Source: Acidobacteriota bacterium (GTDB lineage Bacteria; Acidobacteriota; Thermoanaerobaculia; Multivoradales; J023). From it: DNA of 64,000 nucleotides. The position numbers and the translations under genes were made by a program. Shown piece after piece: positions 62,641-64,000 of this stretch. The first letter of the stretch is position 1; every line of letters starts with the position of its first letter. Below the pieces are notes generated by a model. The model was not told where the DNA came from and did not search any database. It worked only from the letters and a program-made list of their open reading frames with translations. The stretch covers positions 106,100 to 170,099 of the forward strand of contig JAJCXR010000046.1 in the NCBI GenBank assembly GCA_029263315.1. Reading direction: 5' to 3'.

Positions 62641-64000
62641 ACCGCAGAACAATTCACTCGAGCGGACGGCTGCGCCGCCGCTCATCGGCAAACCGTTGGT
62701 CGTCACGAACGAAAGCGTCACCGCCGTTACCCTTGACGGCACCGTCGATACCGAGTGGACGTTGGACCCGCTGCTCAACGAGGGCGAGATTCTCGCCAGG
62801 GTGGTTCCCGTAGACGGCTCCGTCTGGATCGCCCGTGGCCAGCATCTCGAAGCCTTCGGCGCCTACGGACAGGCGTTGCAGCAGCTCGATCTCGAGGCGC
62901 CGGTGCTGGCCATGGAACTGGACGGCACGGGCTCTCGACTGTGGTTGATGACGGCAAACGGCGTCGAGTTGCGGCACGCCATCGACGGCAGCCTGATTCG
63001 AACCCTTGACTTGCCCGACGGTGCCAAGCCGTCGCAGCTGGCGGTCGACGGTGTCGCCGGGCGGGCTTGGTTGGCGGTGACTGTTGACGGGCGGGAAGAG
63101 CTGTGGCGTCTCGATCTGGACGGCGAGATACAACAACGACACGCCCTCGACGGTCCGTTGCGCCGCCTCGCAGTGGACGCCACCGGGTCCGTTTGGGCGC
63201 TCGGCGAGTCTCGCTTGCATCGTTTCCTCGGCGAAACACTGATCGAAACGACGGTGGATCTCGAACCGCCCTCCCAAGACCGCACCTACCAATATCTGCA
63301 ACCCCGCCGCGACGGCACCATCTGGCTCAGTGACGGACGCTGGATCTCCCGCGTCGACGTCGAAGGCACCGTCCTTGAGCTCCATGACTTTGGCCCTCAG
63401 GCCGACATCCAAGCCCTGGCGCTCATCGAGACGGAAGAAGCCGATCTCACACCCCAGCTGACGATTCGCTTTCCCCACGAAGGCGAGATCGTCGACACAA
63501 CCTGCCCGGCCATCGCCCTGGCGTTTGAGCACACCTTGGCCGTTGATGCGGCGTCGGTGCAGATCGAGAGCCTTGGCCGCCAGCTTGCCGGTCAGTGCAG
63601 CCTGACCGAGGAAGGCGCCATCTGCCTGCTCGACGAAGCGTTGCCGGAAGGCGAGGTCAGCCTGCAAGTCAGCGCCGCCGACATCGAAGGCCATCGCTCA
63701 TTGCCTAAGGAACGGTCGTTCCTCGTCGATCCCAGCTTTGCCTTGAACGGCGACGAACCCGGCACCGAGCCCGGCCGTTGGCGGCCCCGCCTCGATCCGG
63801 CGCCCGACGGCCCCGCCGGTGGCAGCCCCGCCGGTGGAAGCAAGATGACCGACCCGGTCTACACACCCGTCGCCTCGCCCCGCGGCATCCATCCCGAAAA
63901 GGTCTACCACGCCGCCTCCGACATCGACTTCGTTGATACCAGCTCCGGCAACTTGACGTTGCGCGTGCCGCTGGGCCAGGCCTACAGCGTCGGGCCACGC
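62639..64000 (+). CDS. RHS/YD-repeat protein, N-terminal part, continues beyond window
   Basis: The frame opens directly behind the REP-like element and runs to the window end (454 codons). It has propeller-like WD/Asp-box repeats (VDGSVWIARGQHLEAF, VDATGSVWALGESRLHRFLG, RRDGTIWLSDGRWISRVDV), an Ig-like part, and then GIHPEKVYHAASDIDFVDT followed by SSGNLTLRVPLGQAYSVGP, which usually precedes the RHS shell. There is no ATG near the opening; TTG 62696 is possible, but the gene may be 5'-truncated by the mobile element. RHS proteins often carry toxic C-termini. Confidence 0.75.
63812..63841. repeat. 15-bp tandem repeat, 2 units, in the RHS-type gene
   Basis: Two units (CCCGCCGGTGGCAGC), in frame, encode PAGGS twice in the linker before the RHS part. 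Confidence 0.85.

Noticed and set aside
62654..63694. Minus-strand frame of 346 codons
   Set aside because: The plus strand carries propeller repeats and the RHS-type signature sequence; the minus frame has none.

Overview
The window is a GC-rich (judged by eye), gene-dense bacterial chromosome segment. Several features together suggest an Acidobacteriota-like organism, perhaps near Thermoanaerobaculia. These are an alternative complex III operon, a clade II (Sec-type) nitrous oxide reductase, CSLREA/beta-helix proteins ending in a GFESGD-type tail, and TPR proteins under an ECF sigma/anti-sigma pair. The taxonomic call is inference. I saw no rRNA, tRNA or CRISPR array.

Layout. (1) 1-2686, minus: ECF sigma factor, anti-sigma factor and a TPR lipoprotein cut by the window edge. 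(2) 3.3-25.1 kb: a RiPP (azole peptide) biosynthetic region. At its centre (13.1-20.3 kb) is a 139-residue precursor with a streptolysin S-like core, CCCCTPCCCC. It sits between two complete sets of cyclodehydratase partner (E1-like), YcaO and SagB-type dehydrogenase. The first YcaO has lost most nucleotide-binding residues and looks like a pseudoenzyme. Around this lie a LuxE-like acyl-activating enzyme, a LuxC-like acyl reductase, a PLP aminotransferase, a B12-radical SAM enzyme, a Rieske oxygenase, an alpha/beta hydrolase, a P450, a JmjC-VOC fusion dioxygenase, an SDR and a RhiA-like protein. The gene set suggests a heterocyclised peptide carrying a fatty aldehyde- or amine-derived group and oxidative decorations. 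I know of no described cluster with this combination.

(3) 25.3-39.7 kb: a very large gingipain-like (C25) protein fused to a VWA domain and an outer-membrane-like C-terminus, small unknown proteins, a DUF5995 protein, a small zinc metallopeptidase, a DUF2283 gene beside a broken toxin-like gene, a two-component system and a large CSLREA/beta-helix surface protein. (4) 39.7-43.7 kb: a graveyard of gene fragments: a propeller piece, an ISL3 transposase with a frameshift, a beta-helix fragment, a formylglycine-generating-enzyme-like pseudogene, a PIN toxin pseudogene with an intact small partner, and a UPF0175 antitoxin-like gene. One apparently intact TULIP-like protein gene lies within it.

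(5) 43.8-60.7 kb, minus: one continuous respiratory gene series of about 17 kb. It runs from a c-type cytochrome through nosZ, a membrane-NosD-NosF fusion, nosY, nosL, an iron-sulfur repair protein (RIC) and a cytochrome c/b membrane protein to actA-F (alternative complex III). This links N2O reduction physically to a quinol:cytochrome c oxidoreductase. A divergent SufR-like regulator and a second RIC follow at 60.9-62.3 kb. (6) 62.3-64 kb: the C-terminal stub of a REP-associated (IS200-like) transposase, a REP-like palindromic element and the start of an RHS-type protein that continues past the window.

A recurring feature runs across regions 3, 5 and 6. Many genes contain short in-frame tandem repeats, nearly always 15 bp (five codons), at their ends or in linkers. 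The unit sequences are unrelated between genes.
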